Assembly (NCBI RefSeq): GCF_042767895.1
Contig: NC_091564.1
Coordinates: forward strand, 24,231,776 to 24,295,775
Length of the DNA stretch: 64,000 nucleotides
Origin: Penaeus vannamei
Taxonomy: Eukaryota; Arthropoda; Malacostraca; Decapoda; Penaeidae
Direction: 5' to 3'
Shown: in pieces, positions 13,213-23,722 of the stretch
Numbering within the stretch: the first letter of the stretch is position 1
Layout: the number at the start of each line of letters is the position of its first letter
Made by a program: the position numbers and the translations under genes
Notes under the pieces: generated by a model
Seen by the model: only the letters and a program-made list of their open reading frames with translations
What the model was told of the DNA's origin: nothing
The model's database searches: none

Positions 13213-14392
13213 GTAATAATGATAAAATCCTAATTATAATAATAATTTTGATAATTACTGTAATAATAGCAATAATTAACTCAATTCCAATAATTTTCAT
13301 ACTAACAATGAAAATAGAAATAATATCATTATCATTGTCATTATAATTATTGTTATTGTCATTATTATTTCTATGATTATCATTATTGCTATTATCATTA
13401 TAAAAGTAGTTATAATGAAAATAGCAATAATAATTAGCTTAATAATTATCATAACTGCAATAATGATGATAATGATAATCATGATGATAATGACTGTAAC
13501 GATAATAATTATAAAAATAATGACAGTAATGATAAAAATGATGATAATAATCATAATTCAGTCCATTTATAATGAAATAAAGGCCAAAAGTAATAAAATC
13601 CCAAATGTCGGGAAAACGGCAAAATGTAGCGTATTACAGCCTTTTGAGAGAAAGGTCGAAAAAAAACTTTTTCGCTTTTTAAATTTAATTATGAGGATTT
13701 TAACATTAATAATGATAATAACAATAATGATAATTTTAGAAATAATAATGACAATAGTAATAATTATAATGATAATGGTAATGATTTTGTTAATATTTCT
13801 ATTGTCATTATTAGTCTGAAAATTATTGGAATAGTGTTGATTATTGCTATTATTGCAGTATTTATCAAAATTATCATTATAATTATGATTTTATCATCAT
13901 TATCAAAATTATTGCCATTATCATTGTCATTATCATCATAATTATCATTATTGCATATAATGAAGAAATTATCATGAAAATCATCACAATTATCTGAATT
14001 AATGTTAAAATCCTCATAATTACCAATAAAAAGCGGAGAGGTTTTTTTTTCGTTTCTCTCAAAAGGCTGTAATACGCTAGATTTTGCCGTTTTTTTTTTT
14101 TTTTTTTTTTTTACTTATGAGATTTTATTACTTTTGGTCTTTATTTCATTATAGATGGACTGGATAATAATTATCATTACTGTCATTATTCTTATGATTA
14201 TTATCATTTTAGTCATCATCATGATTATCATCATTATTATCATCATTATTGTATTTATAATTATTATGCTAATTATTATAGCTATTTTCATTATCATAAC
14301 TATTTTTATAATGATAATAGCAATAATGATAATTTTAGAAATAATAATGATAATAGTAATAATTATAATGACAATGATAATGATGTTATTAT
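13213..14392. repeat. Satellite block 3 with an orientation switch at about 13709
   Basis: Reverse-orientation satellite to about 13709 (landmark near 13560), then forward orientation (landmark near 14150). The switch reads ...TTTTAACATTAA followed by TAATGATAATAAC. The same switch recurs near 39055. The block ends at GATGATGTTATTAT, next to a long hairpin and LINE-1 copy C. No gene is seen. Confidence 0.85.
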
Positions 14393-14476
14393 GAAAGGTG
14401 GAAGTGAGGCACACAGGGTAGCCAACTGTTGGCTACCCTGTGTCCCTCACCTTTTATGATACCACTTCCACCTTTC
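14393..14476. repeat. 84-nt near-palindrome at satellite/LINE-1 boundary
   Basis: The inner arms GTGAGGCACACAGGGTAGCC/AAC and their partner pair over 23 bases with one mismatch around a single central T at 14427. The outer arms GAAAGGTGGAAGTG (14393-14406) and CACTTCCACCTTTC (14463-14476) are also perfectly inverted. The right arm is LINE-1 5'-leader sequence (CCACTTCCACCTTTCATCG resembles the leader at about 62365-62385 on the minus strand). The left arm therefore looks like an inverted copy of the leader. Confidence 0.8.
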
Positions 14477-14547
14477 ATCGTCCAGTTAATTAGCTCTGCT
14501 AGCCTCCCCTCTACCCATCATCCATCACCCTCGCTATGGCGTAACCC

Positions 14548-15630
14548 ATGGGTCACGTTATCAAATTAGCATACACTGGGGAGCCTATCTCTTGCGAGGA
14601 GGCTCTCCAGAACATCATCACTGAGGTGGCACTCACACACCTCTTTAAGGTCCATAATGGCTTCAAAGTGACAGTTGCCAAACCTGAACACCTGACCCCA
14701 TTTCTTTCGGCCGACGGCCAAAGAAAGCTCAAAGATCATGGCTTTTCATCTGTTTCCTCCCCCGAGATGAAGGCTAAGTGTACGATCGTGGCGAAAAAGA
14801 TCGACAAGACGTTCCCCCCACGATCGTGCTAGTCCATCTGCCAGGTTTCCGTCAAGAACGGTGTCACTGTTCTCGACGTCTACAAGCCGCCCGAGTCGCG
14901 AATCGTCCCAAAACAAGCACTCTCACACCTAACACAAACCCAAAAATCCAGGCCATATTACACGTGTCTCATCGCTGCCAAATACAACGCAAAAAGATTC
15001 GCAAACATTGTCCCTATTATGCTCCAAAGAAACGGCTTCCCCAGCATTGTAGTCCCTGAGGAAATCTTTGAAGACGAAAACCTATACATCCCTGAGTACG
15101 CCACAACATACACAGAAACCACAGGAAATGAGGTGACAGACACTCACCCAGAGCCTCATTCTTCCTCACAACACCGACACCTCATTTTGCAACCTCAACC
15201 ACAACGAAGACATAGAGTAATAGCACAGGCACGCCATACTACAAATACCACTGATCACAAACGCAAACAAACCACACCACCATCCACGCAGACCAAGAAA
15301 GACAAAAAGGATCCTCCTATCCCTCAAGCTCGTCGTCGTAGATTGGATGACACCATTCTTGACGACGACAGTAGCGACTCCGACATCGATGTCGAGAGCG
15401 TTCTCGAGGCCGGGCTTGGGCTCTCGTCTGGAGCCATGCTTCCTGCCAGGGGACCCCTGGGACAGCGCGGGAGCATCGGGAATTGGTCCGCCGATTCCTA
15501 GGACTTCCGCCCCGGTTCACAGGACTCCCTGCCTGACCTCGAGGAGCCGTCGATCGCACATCGATTGCGGAGCCGCTACAGGGCTCAGGTTACGCCACGC
15601 AAGGTAAACCCAGGTAGAATGGGTGTACCT
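14548..15630 (+). pseudogene. LINE-1 ORF1 copy C (gag-like, nonsense mutations, zinc knuckles deleted)
   Basis: The start at 14548 (MGHVIKLAYTGEPISCEEAL) aligns with the start of the minus-strand copy at 62302 and lies in a CCATGG context. The N-terminal domain is open to a TAG at 14830, which replaces the CAA after RSC seen in fragments B and D. After it, sequence homologous to DVYKPPESRI is followed directly by the linker (LTPNTNPKIQAILHV in another frame); the segment with the CCHC zinc knuckles, about 450 bases, is deleted. From 15019 the C-terminal half is open: LQRNGFPSIVVPEEIFEDEN, a basic tract, then the acidic DDDSSDSDIDVES and GSIGNWSADS. A second premature TAG follows at 15499. Homology resumes after it (DSLPDLEEPS) to about 15630. 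It is diverged from the other copies, so it is an older or separate subfamily. Confidence 0.85.
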
Positions 15631-16655
15631 TGAGTGACTAACAGACGACCGACCGAGCCGGCGCGGGTTCTTCCATCTCGGTGGAGGACCCCGTGTTGGC
15701 TAGGTCCATCTAGACGCGCAATCCCACGCACGAGCTGCATCTAAACAAAACAAAAACTCTCTCCTTCACACACAAACACTCTACTCTCACCAACAGCAAA
15801 CACTAACAAACACAAACTCCAGCTTGCTCTGATTGAATGAAGCACTCAGACGGTTCCCTGTAGTGGGTCGTGACCGATCTATTGCACGTCTGAACTCCGC
15901 GAGGAAGCCTCTCGCTTCCTCCTTAACATCATGTGGGGTAAGTTGGCCTGTAGACAGACCAACAAACTCCGTGCTTGACTCACCACTGGCTAGATGGACT
16001 CACCCTCCATCCTTCGTTTCGGCTGGAGATCAGGTTTAGGCCATGATCTCTTTCTTTGGCATGGGACAGGGAATGATGCAGTTTTCGGGTTTTGCCGCAT
16101 CACTTTGAAGCCACCTTCTACTCATTCCTTTTGAATTTCCCCTTCCCCTATCCACTCGTTTTGTTCAGTTGTTCTTCGTGTTCTCTTTTCTGCTTGTTCA
16201 CTTGTTTTGTTTTTTGTGGTCCTGTACCTTTTTCATCTCAATAAAGTAATCTCCCCCAGGTACTGCCCTCTCTTATCCCCGTTTTTAAATACCTTCACCT
16301 CGTCTCTTGACGCTTGTGACCACCACCTCACCCCTCACCCTCACTCATACCATATCCTTGCCATAGCGTTGACACTCATCCTTATCCTTACCCTGACATC
16401 CCACTGGTTTCGGTTTCCGACACGTGGCGCTTGCTGCTAGTACTCGTGTCAGGACCACAAACCCTTTAGTGTAAGGGTTTGTGCGAGCCGAGGAAAGAAG
16501 CGTCACGGCCAGTGGAGTTAACCCAATCGTGGTGAGGTCGCCTGAGCCGCGCCCCTCCGGAAGACCTGCGGCCGAGGGAGAGAAATCTCCTCTCGACCCG
16601 GGCGGGAGGGGCCAGCTTGTGTGGCCTCACTCGAGCTTCATCCTGCTTCAGCGGT
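15631..16655 (+). other. LINE-1 copy C 3' untranslated region
   Basis: I find no credible coding sequence here. From about 16060 the region is homologous in order to the 3' flank of ORF2 in the minus-strand copy (57653-58481). Between 15640 and 16050 I recognise nothing; this includes an ACAAAC-rich stretch and a short open frame at 15833-16039 with no recognisable motif. A candidate polyadenylation hexamer AATAAA lies at 16240-16245. Confidence 0.5.
16456..16483 (+). promoter_or_regulatory. Stem-loop in LINE-1 3' region (copy C)
   Basis: A perfect 11-bp stem, CACAAACCCTT and AAGGGTTTGTG, with loop TAGTGT. The homologous place in the minus-strand copy (57786-57803) forms CTCCTT/AAGGAG with a loop of the same length (TGTCGT), although the stem bases differ. 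LINE reverse transcriptases of several clades recognise 3' stem-loops of their own RNA, so this is a candidate RT-recognition hairpin. Confidence 0.55.
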
Positions 16656-17112
16656 GATGGTTAGCCGAGGGACAGCTCTGGAGCCACGGTCGAGAGGCCG
16701 TGGCTTCGAGCATGGCGCCAAAAACCTGCTAACTTCTTTCCCCTCCCCCTCAGTTAGCCGAGAGGCTCCGTGTTCGCCATAGCGAGGCTCAACGCCCCGC
16801 GGGAAAAATGTGGTGAGGCGAGCCGCGTTCAAAGTCGCGGGGTATTCCCCGCGCCACGAGTCGCGGCCTTGCCTCGCCGCACGATCTCGCGAGGTGCGGC
16901 CGCGCGGCGAACACGCGAGATGGCGCTGGGCCCCTCGATCCTTTTCCTCTTTCAACAAACCCACTCCAACAATTACCTCAAGTTTACCCCGCAGGCTGGG
17001 TGAAGCCCCGGCTCCTTCTTCTCCTAAAATTCTTTTCCTCCTTATCCTTCTCCTATCCCCACTCTTCCTTCCCCCCTCTTCTTTACACACTTTATGCTTT
17101 ATCCTAGTGAGG
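16656..17112 (+). repeat. GC-rich cassette, type A (partial, in copy C)
   Basis: This is the 5' two thirds of the dispersed GC-rich cassette, continuous with the LINE-1 3' region upstream. It includes GGTTAGCCGAGGG, the hairpin GAGCCACGG...CCGTGGCTT, GTTAGCCGAGAGG, the CGCGGGG/CCCCGCG hairpin and GAGATGGCGC. Homology to the other type A copies ends near 17112 (CACTTTATGCTTTATCC). A filler of about 70 bases, unrecognised, separates it from the inverted cassette that follows. Confidence 0.75.
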
Positions 17113-17185
17113 GAGCTAAGCGAGCGAGCGATAACCGTGATGCTCCAGAAGGCTGGGTATTTGTGTCACTCCGGAAAGTCACCAG

Positions 17186-17675
17186 TATGGCAATGGATTG
17201 GTATCCGCCATAGGCTGGTGTCAATCATCTCTTTAAGGAGCTTTTGTGTGTGGGTGTGAGTGCCCACAGGTATGGCTGGTGTGCTGGAGATCGCCGGGGA
17301 GAGCCGGGGCGGCTCACCCGTCGGCTAAGGCCTGGGTAGGCCTAGTTGCTGCTTGCTGTGTCTTGCTCGGCTGGAGGAACGTGAGTGCTGAACTCGGCGA
17401 AAATCGAAAATCAAAATCGAGAGAGAAGGGGGGAAGGAAGGAGGGAGAGGGGAAGGATATGGAGGGAGTAGAAGGATAATTTAGTAAGAGAGAAAGAGCC
17501 GGGGCTTAACCCAGCGTGCGGGGTAATAGATGGGGGACAGATGACTGGAGTCGGAAAAGGCGGGAAAAAGCTGGCGAGGGGAGGCCCCACGCTATCTGTG
17601 CTCGCCGCAGCCATGGCATGATTCGCCCGTTTGGCGTGGAACTGGCGGGCCAGCTCCGCGCCAGCAAGGGTGGCC
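17186..17675 (-). repeat. GC-rich cassette, type B, inverted
   Basis: Starts with the cassette's terminal sequence (TATGGCAATGGATTGG). It then follows the same order, on the same strand, as 57040-57530: CACAGGTATGGCTGG, GGCCTGGGTAGGCC, a tract of AATCGAAAATC-type repeats, AACCCAGCGTGCGGGG and GGCGGGCCAGCTCCGCG. It lies tail-to-tail with the type A cassette at 16656. It ends at GGTGGCC. Confidence 0.75.
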
Positions 17676-17699
17676 AAAGCAGTTACACCAAGGGCTAAT

Positions 17700-17830
17700 C
17701 GTCTTGTCCGTCGTGGGGGTATCAATCTCTTTAGCATCCACGATGACAACAACGAAAAACCTTGAACCTATAAGATCCAGGTATGCCCTTGAACTCGGCC
17801 CGGGTGCGGGAGCTTAAGTGGGTCTGAGCT
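17700..17830 (-). mobile_element. Degenerate LTR-like fragment related to the Gypsy LTR at 62409-62860
   Basis: Shares a string of short matches in the same order and orientation with 62640-62770: GTGGGGGTATCAA, CTCTTTAG, CCACGA, AACAACGAAAAACCTTG, ATCCAGGTA and GCTTAAGT. Its ends are not defined. It could be a relic LTR or a coincidental family relation; an alignment of the two segments would decide. Confidence 0.4.
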
Positions 17831-18318
17831 GTGCCAGCCACCCGGGAACGAGGGGAGGCTGCGGTCTAATGGGCGAGCCGCGAGGTGTCCGGGGTCCTCT
17901 CCCCTGTGGTGTACAGAGAGAAATCACCTAATTGGCGAGGCATTATTGTCACCCACTTGGCGTGATCCTCCAGAGCAAAAGCCTCAAAAGACTTGAGCTT
18001 GATTGATACTCTTTGACAACAAACTACACAGAGAGCTCTGCCAATTTATCGTGGTTCGCAGCGACAATTGGCCAGGCCTTCTTTTGTAGGAAAGTGCCCC
18101 ACTACCGCTCCCTTGGAGAGCGAGGTTACAAACCTGGTCTGGACCCTCTGGTCCTGGACATAGTTTGTGGCTACGCACCAAGGGCGACTTTTCGGTGCCT
18201 TACTCTTGCCCTCTCCTTCTGACTTCCTGGTGCAGCCTGGCCCTGCGGGAAACGTCGATTTCCAACATTCGCCTGGGCTGCGGTGACGTGATCACACCCC
18301 CCTTGTAGCAGGATTGGG
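17831..18318 (+). other. Probable LINE-2 5' leader, no gene recognised
   Basis: GC-moderate sequence upstream of LINE-2 ORF1. It has a few short open frames without recognisable motifs. The position suggests an element 5' UTR, but I have no second copy in the window to fix the element's start. Confidence 0.35.
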
Positions 18319-19844
18319 GTGCAGAGCGTTTACCACACCAGAACTCCGAGTTCAGCCCACCCGGGGGGATCTTCTGTCCTCAGTCAAGAAGGGGCTCCAG
18401 CTGAACCAGCCAAACCAGCTGCCCCCACTTCTAAAGACCTTAAACCCCTGCAAAGGGGAGGCGTGAAGCGACAAAGGGTGGAAACTGACTCTGAAGAAGA
18501 GGCAAAGCACACCCCAAGTCGACTAACGCGGTTTAAGGTACCAAAAAACCCCGAAGACTTCGACAATGCATACCAACTGGTAAAGGCATTGGAGAAGGAA
18601 AGAAACGTCAGACTCTCAATCCGAATCTCTAGAGATGAGGGCATGATCATTGCCCCCAAAGACAAAGCCACCATGAACTTCCTGCAGGAAATCAAGGTGC
18701 TAAAAGACGGGAGAAAGGTGTGTATCTCACCACTGACCTCCCAAGAGAAAAAGTCCAAGATGGTGCTACTTGGCTTCCTGCATGACCAAAGGGAAGTCTC
18801 CAACCAGGCAAGTCCTGGTTATCCTCAAGGGAGCCCCAATCACCACCCTTGATCTGGGTAACTGGGGCTCATACAAGCTCAGGACATATGTGCCAGAGCC
18901 CTTGAGGTGCTTCACATGCCAGAAATTTGGGCATCACCAGGCCAACTGCAAGGCCAAAGCCAAATGTGGTTTATGCAGCAAGGCACACGAAACCGAAGTG
19001 TGTATCAAGGCACACAAAGATGGCCAGAAGGACACAACAGCCAAGTGTCCAAACTGTACCAAAAAGCATCATGCCTGGAGCCTGGCTTGCTCTGTCAGGA
19101 AACAGGCAGTTATTAAAAAGCAGGAGCTGGCCAAAAAGCGTCCTGATTTTGTCCCTGCGCCCCCATGCACCTACGTCTGGGGCAAAAACAAAAAAGAAAA
19201 GACTCCCCGACCTCCTAAGAGGAAGGAGTTGCCCCCACAGCGAAAATTGGATACCTCTAACAGAGAGGAATTCCCCAAGCTTGCTAGTGGCAAAATCACA
19301 AAAAAGAACCAAAGGGAAAAAGGTTCAAAGTCCACAGCAATGGTCCCCCCAGTAGATGATAATCTTTTCTTTGACGAGAAAGATATGACTCTCCTGTTGA
19401 GTGCTGTAGTTTCTGCAGTAGCAACAGCCTTGGGGAGGACCAGTGAGGAGGCGGAGAAAGCAGTGCAGGTCGCAATGACGGCTATGACCCAAACTGTGGC
19501 AGCTAGAAGCCTCCAAACCGATAACGAGCAGCGCTCCCCTCCCTAAATCCTTGGATGGCAGGCTAGCTTCGGGAGAAGCATTACGTGAAACCCCAGCTAG
19601 TCTGTCAGGACAGGCTGAAACTGTGCAGCAGAAGCCCCCACTGCAGGCCGAGTCTGTACAGCCAAAGTCTCGTCCCCTGACCCGAGGTGGCACTTCCAAC
19701 CTAGGCTCTACACCCCTCGGTAGAGCCTTAACCGGAGTGTCTGACTTAGAGGAAGTTGTACAATCCTCAATCAACAAGGATCTGTATTTATCTGATGCCA
19801 CCAGCACTGGGGCATCTGAAGCTGAAGCAAGTGACTCTGAGTAA
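18319..19844 (+). pseudogene. LINE-2 ORF1 (gag-like, CCHC zinc knuckles), frameshifted
   Basis: This is a nucleic-acid-binding ORF1 protein of an RNase H-bearing LINE, in three frames that follow each other without overlap in content. First, 18319 to about 18800 holds an acidic/basic linker and a globular part (DNAYQLVKALEKERNVRLSI, IIAPKDKATMNFLQEIK). A shift follows, then the frame to 19546 carries GNWGSYKLRTYVPEPLRCFT and three knuckles: CFTCQKFGHHQANC (C-x2-C-x4-H-x4-C), CGLCSKAHETEVC and CPNCTKKHHAWSLAC. A lysine-rich tail and FDEKDMTLLLSAVVSAVA follow. After a second shift, 19551-19844 ends in the acidic ASEAEASDSE. The start at 18319 is only the first ATG of the frame; the frame could open earlier. 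The stop lies six bases before the ORF2 start. ORF1 proteins of the I and Jockey groups have this layout. Two frameshifts make it inactive. Confidence 0.85.
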
Positions 19845-19849
19845 CCATC

Positions 19850-22800
19850 ATGGCACACAATCTAAGCATTCTGCCGTGGAATATCTGTAGCTATAAAAGC
19901 AAGAACCCCTTTCTCCAGTCGGTTGTGCGAGCAAGGAGCATTGACGTCGTCATGCTCCAGGAGACACTAACTATGGGATCCGTGTGCCTCTCTGGATATC
20001 ATGCCTTCACCACTCCAAACCTGGATGGTGCTAGAGGCCTGATGACCCTGGTAAAAGAAGCTATCCCGTGCTCCTTAATAGCCAACCCGCCGCACTGTGG
20101 AGATGGTGTTGAATCTCTTGCTGTTGAGATTCAGCTACCTGGGGGCCCTATAAAAATATATAATATTTATAGCAAACCACTGTGTGAGAGCTTAGATCTG
20201 AACCAGGTCTGTGCTACTGCAGCACAAGACCGAGTGATCATAGGGGGAGACTTCAATGCACACATAGCCATGCTGAATCCCCGCAAAAGGCCGAACGCGG
20301 CAGGCATTCACATAGCAGAAGTGCTTGAGACATTCCCTGAGATCGTTCTTCTCAACACCAAAGAACCAACGCATGTGAAGGGAGGGGTCCTAGACCTCAC
20401 CTTTGCCACTGCAACAATGGCAGAGAGAATTCGGTGGTGTGTCGATGATACGGTCACTAGTGATCACTACGGCATAATCATCACACTAATGGATGCAGGT
20501 CCAGCCCAAAGACCACATCACATTCCTAAATGGAAAACAGACAAGACCAACTGGTTTGCCTTCCAGGAAGGCTTGGCTCGATATCTGAAAGACAATGAAC
20601 CCAATAACAATAATGAAAATGTGGATGTGCTAGAGGCAAGGCTAATCCAGGCCATAAACCAGGCAGCCTCACAAACCATCCCCAAAACTCGCCCATGGTC
20701 CAGAACTCACAAAGACGCCTGGTACTATAATGTCGAGATCAAAAAGGTCAACCACAGGGTTAATATGTGTAGAAAAACTTCCGACGGCAAAGATCTCCCG
20801 ACAATCTGGCCCTGTTGAAGGAAGTTGTCGTGGATGCCAAGGAAACTGCCAACAGAGTAAGGCAGGAAAAATGGCTGGAATGGTGTCAAACTTTTGGGCA
20901 CCAGACCAGCCTTACAGAGTTGTAGAAACGGGTCAGGCAAGCGACAAGCCGCCAAGCCCCGAAATGCACTCATCATGACCCACAATCAGAGGCTAACAGA
21001 TTGGTGCTTGAGTTCTCTGCCAGAACCAGCACCAACAATCTGCCTCCAATGATGAGAGAAAAACAACAAAACTTAAATCCAGAAAGACTTCCTTTCATAA
21101 GAGACAAGGCACTCGAAGCTGATGAAACGGATGCCTTGTTTTCTCTTAGGAAACTAAGAAAATCATACAAATCCAGTTCTGGGTCAGCACCGGGATCTGA
21201 TGGGATCTCTCACCCCATCATTTCGCATCTAAGCCTTGCAGGAGAACTTGCATTCTTGCAGGTTATCAACAAATCCTGGCAAACAGCCACGGTGCCTCAG
21301 AGCTGGAAACAAGCCACAATAGTTCCCATCCCAAAACCAAAGGACTCTGGCAAGTACCGTCCCATCTCTCTTCTCAGCTGCCTGGGTAAAACAGCTGAGA
21401 TGGTACTCAACAGGCTCCAATGGAAAACGGGTCCCCCCCATGAACACCTGCACGGGTTCACAAGGGGTAAGAGCACTGCTCATAGCATTTCCACACTCTT
21501 AAGCACAATCTGCACCTCGCCTGCCGTGGTTGTCTTCCTTGACCTGGAGAAGGCTTTTGAACTGGCAAATCCGCTTGCCATTCAAGAGACCCTAATCCAC
21601 AAAGGAGTCAAAGGCAGACTCTTGGCCTGGATAGCTGACTATTTTAAAAATAGATCAGCAAATGTCAGATTTCAAGGCCACCTCTCACAGTACATGCCAC
21701 TTGAAAATGGAACTCCTCAGGGAGGGGTTCTTAGTCCAGCCCTGTATAATACCCTCATGTCCAACATACTCGACATTCACCTGCCAGAGGGATGCAAGAT
21801 CATCTCTTATGCAGATGACTTGGCAATCATAGCCTCTGGCAATCACTGCCTTACTAGAGCTCAGCGTTGTTTGAACCTGGTGTCTGAAGAGTGTGGTAGG
21901 ACGGGTCTAAAAATATCAGCAGCAAAATCCAAAGCAATGGCTCTGAGAACCAATGTCAGAAACAAAAAACTCACTATACAGGGTATGGATCTGGAATGGG
22001 TGAAGGACTATCTATACCTTGGTGTATGGATAGGACACACACTTTCAAAAAGGAGATCCAATACCTGCTTGACAGAACCAAGGAAAGACTGTCAGTCATG
22101 AAAGTCATGACAGGGAGACACATAGGAGCAGGACACAAAGTACTAAGATCATTCTATGTACATGCTGTCCGTCGTAGTATTGACTATGCATCTGTCGCCC
22201 TCATTGCTTCCAGCACATTAAAAGAAAAACTGGAAACAAACGAAGCAGCCAGGATAATTTTAAGTGCACCTAAGTGGACAAAGGTCATCAACCTCCTCAT
22301 GGAAGCTGATTTACCGTCCATGGACACTAGAATAGATCTAATGGCAGCACAGTTCCTTTCCAAGGTCCTGCAGGCACCCACAAACTCCTATCTAAGACAA
22401 AGAGTTCTCAGACGCCTACAACAAGATTACCAGTTGTTTGCGGACAATTCCTGGCTCACACATACAACCAGAGTTTTGATACGCTTTCAGCTAAAAGATT
22501 CATTGCTTGCCAAGGGTATGGACTCCCCTCACCCTGATTACAAAGAACCCCCGCCGTGGGCAAACGAAATGATCGAATTCTCAATTCTAAATCTCACAAT
22601 GAGAAAAGATCAATATTCCATGCCTAGCCTAAAGGCACAAGCACAAAGGGCCATTGATCAAATAACTCCGCCGGGTAGTATAACATGCAACACGGACGGA
22701 TCCGTGGATCCAATAAACCATACTGCAGGCTCTGGCTTTGCAACAAAGGATACCACAGCATCCATTAGGGTCACTGACAATGCCTCAACGCTTCAGGCTG

Positions 22801-23483
22801 AAACGGTTGCGATCATGGAAGGAGTGACACACGCGTCCCTGAGGGGAGGACACGTTGTCATTCATACAGATTCAAGAGCAACTATTGACAGCTTACAGCA
22901 TAGCATGCCCCTAGATAACATCTACCTCTTGACAACAGTGTTAAACAGCCCAAAGAATTCTTAGTCAAGGTAGAAGAATCATCATAAACTGGGTCCCAAG
23001 CCACATAGGCATGCAAGGGAACGAGCTTGCTGATAAACTAGCCGAAAAGGGCAGGGGTATGCCCCCATCCTCCATGATCGTTAAACCCAGCCGAAGGGGA
23101 CTAAGCCAAGATACCAGAGCTGCAATGCGTGTGGTCCTCCGTGGAGCACATAGAGAAAACATCACAAAATCGCTCGCTGCCAAGTGGTACTCAGATGCTT
23201 CAGGCTATGAGCCACTGGCCCTTCCCCCAAACACAAAAAGAGGTACCGAAGTCATACTATTCAGACTAACACTAGGCAAATTATTGACAATGAGACTGCG
23301 AGGTTATGCAAACACTGCGGAGAGCCTAACGCCACCCTGTTATATTACTTGCAGAATTGTGTACGCACACAATTTCTGAGGCAGGGACCACCCACCACAG
23401 CCGCCGGGCTGGTAAAAAGGGTGTGCAACATGCTTACCCCGTGGCAGCTGGATCACTTGCTTGCAATCCAGCCACCGCGATAA
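19850..23483 (+). pseudogene. LINE-2 ORF2: AP-like endonuclease, reverse transcriptase, RNase H (broken)
   Basis: This is the near-complete polyprotein of an I-group-like LINE. The endonuclease (19850-20600) keeps LPWNICSY (Asn), VVMLQETL (Glu), GGDFNAH, LDLTFAT and TSDHYG, so the catalytic set is present. A frameshift near 20780 and a TAG near 20920 interrupt the linker. The RT (21001-22101) holds IVPIPKPKDSGKYRPIS, FLDLEKAFE (motif A Asp), NGTPQGGVLSP (motif B) and SYADDLAII (motif C). A frameshift near 22030 moves to 21996-22964, with the thumb and RNase H: TDGSV, LQAETVAIME, HTDSRA. Another shift near 22950 is followed by NWVPSHIGMQGNELADKLAE from 22985 and the tail, where the CKHCGEPNATLLYYLQNC zinc-like motif is again in another frame. 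The last homologous codon with a stop (PPR) is at 23481-23483. RNase H separates it from LINE-1. At least four lesions make it dead. Confidence 0.88.
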
Positions 23484-23722
23484 GCATGCACTTCAAAGAA
23501 AACATCTGAGCTAACTAGAAATAGTTAACACAGGCCGGGCCACTCCAGAGAAAAGGCCCGGGCGAAGCATGACTGACTGAACTGAACTGAACTGTCCGTG
23601 GTCAACCAATCAGGTCTCGGTATGCGTCGTCGAGAAGCTGCTAATGGTGAGGGCGCGAGGACAGGCTGTGGACCCAACCTGGGGGAAGTATGCTACGCTA
23701 CAGGTTGCGGGGGTCGGCTACA
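23484..23722 (+). other. LINE-2 3' UTR
   Basis: Homologous over its whole length to the reverse complement of 7023-7258. It contains a run of ACTGA/CTGAA-type 5-mers near 23570-23592. It ends at GGGGTCGGCTACA, followed at once by satellite CTCTCAAAAGG. No poly(A) tail is visible. The minus copy has the same end against the same satellite base. Confidence 0.75.

Larger units (their letters stand above)
14477..17112 (+). mobile_element. LINE-1 copy C: ORF1 and 3' region, ORF2 missing
   Basis: This copy has a 5' leader, ORF1 (14548-15630) and then non-coding sequence homologous to the 3' end of the near-full-length copy at 57040-62395. The endonuclease/RT ORF2 expected right after ORF1 is absent. 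The shared 3' landmarks are, in order: pyrimidine-rich TTTCCCCTTCCCCTATCC near 16135, CCGACACGTGGC near 16417, the stem-loop at 16456-16483, CACGGCCAGTG near 16506, and GGTTAGCCGAGGG near 16659. The copy is therefore an internally deleted, non-autonomous derivative, or a deletion product. Confidence 0.65.

Noticed and set aside
18384..19858. Minus-strand frames over LINE-2 ORF1
   Set aside because: Shadows of the zinc-knuckle protein; no recognisable motif.
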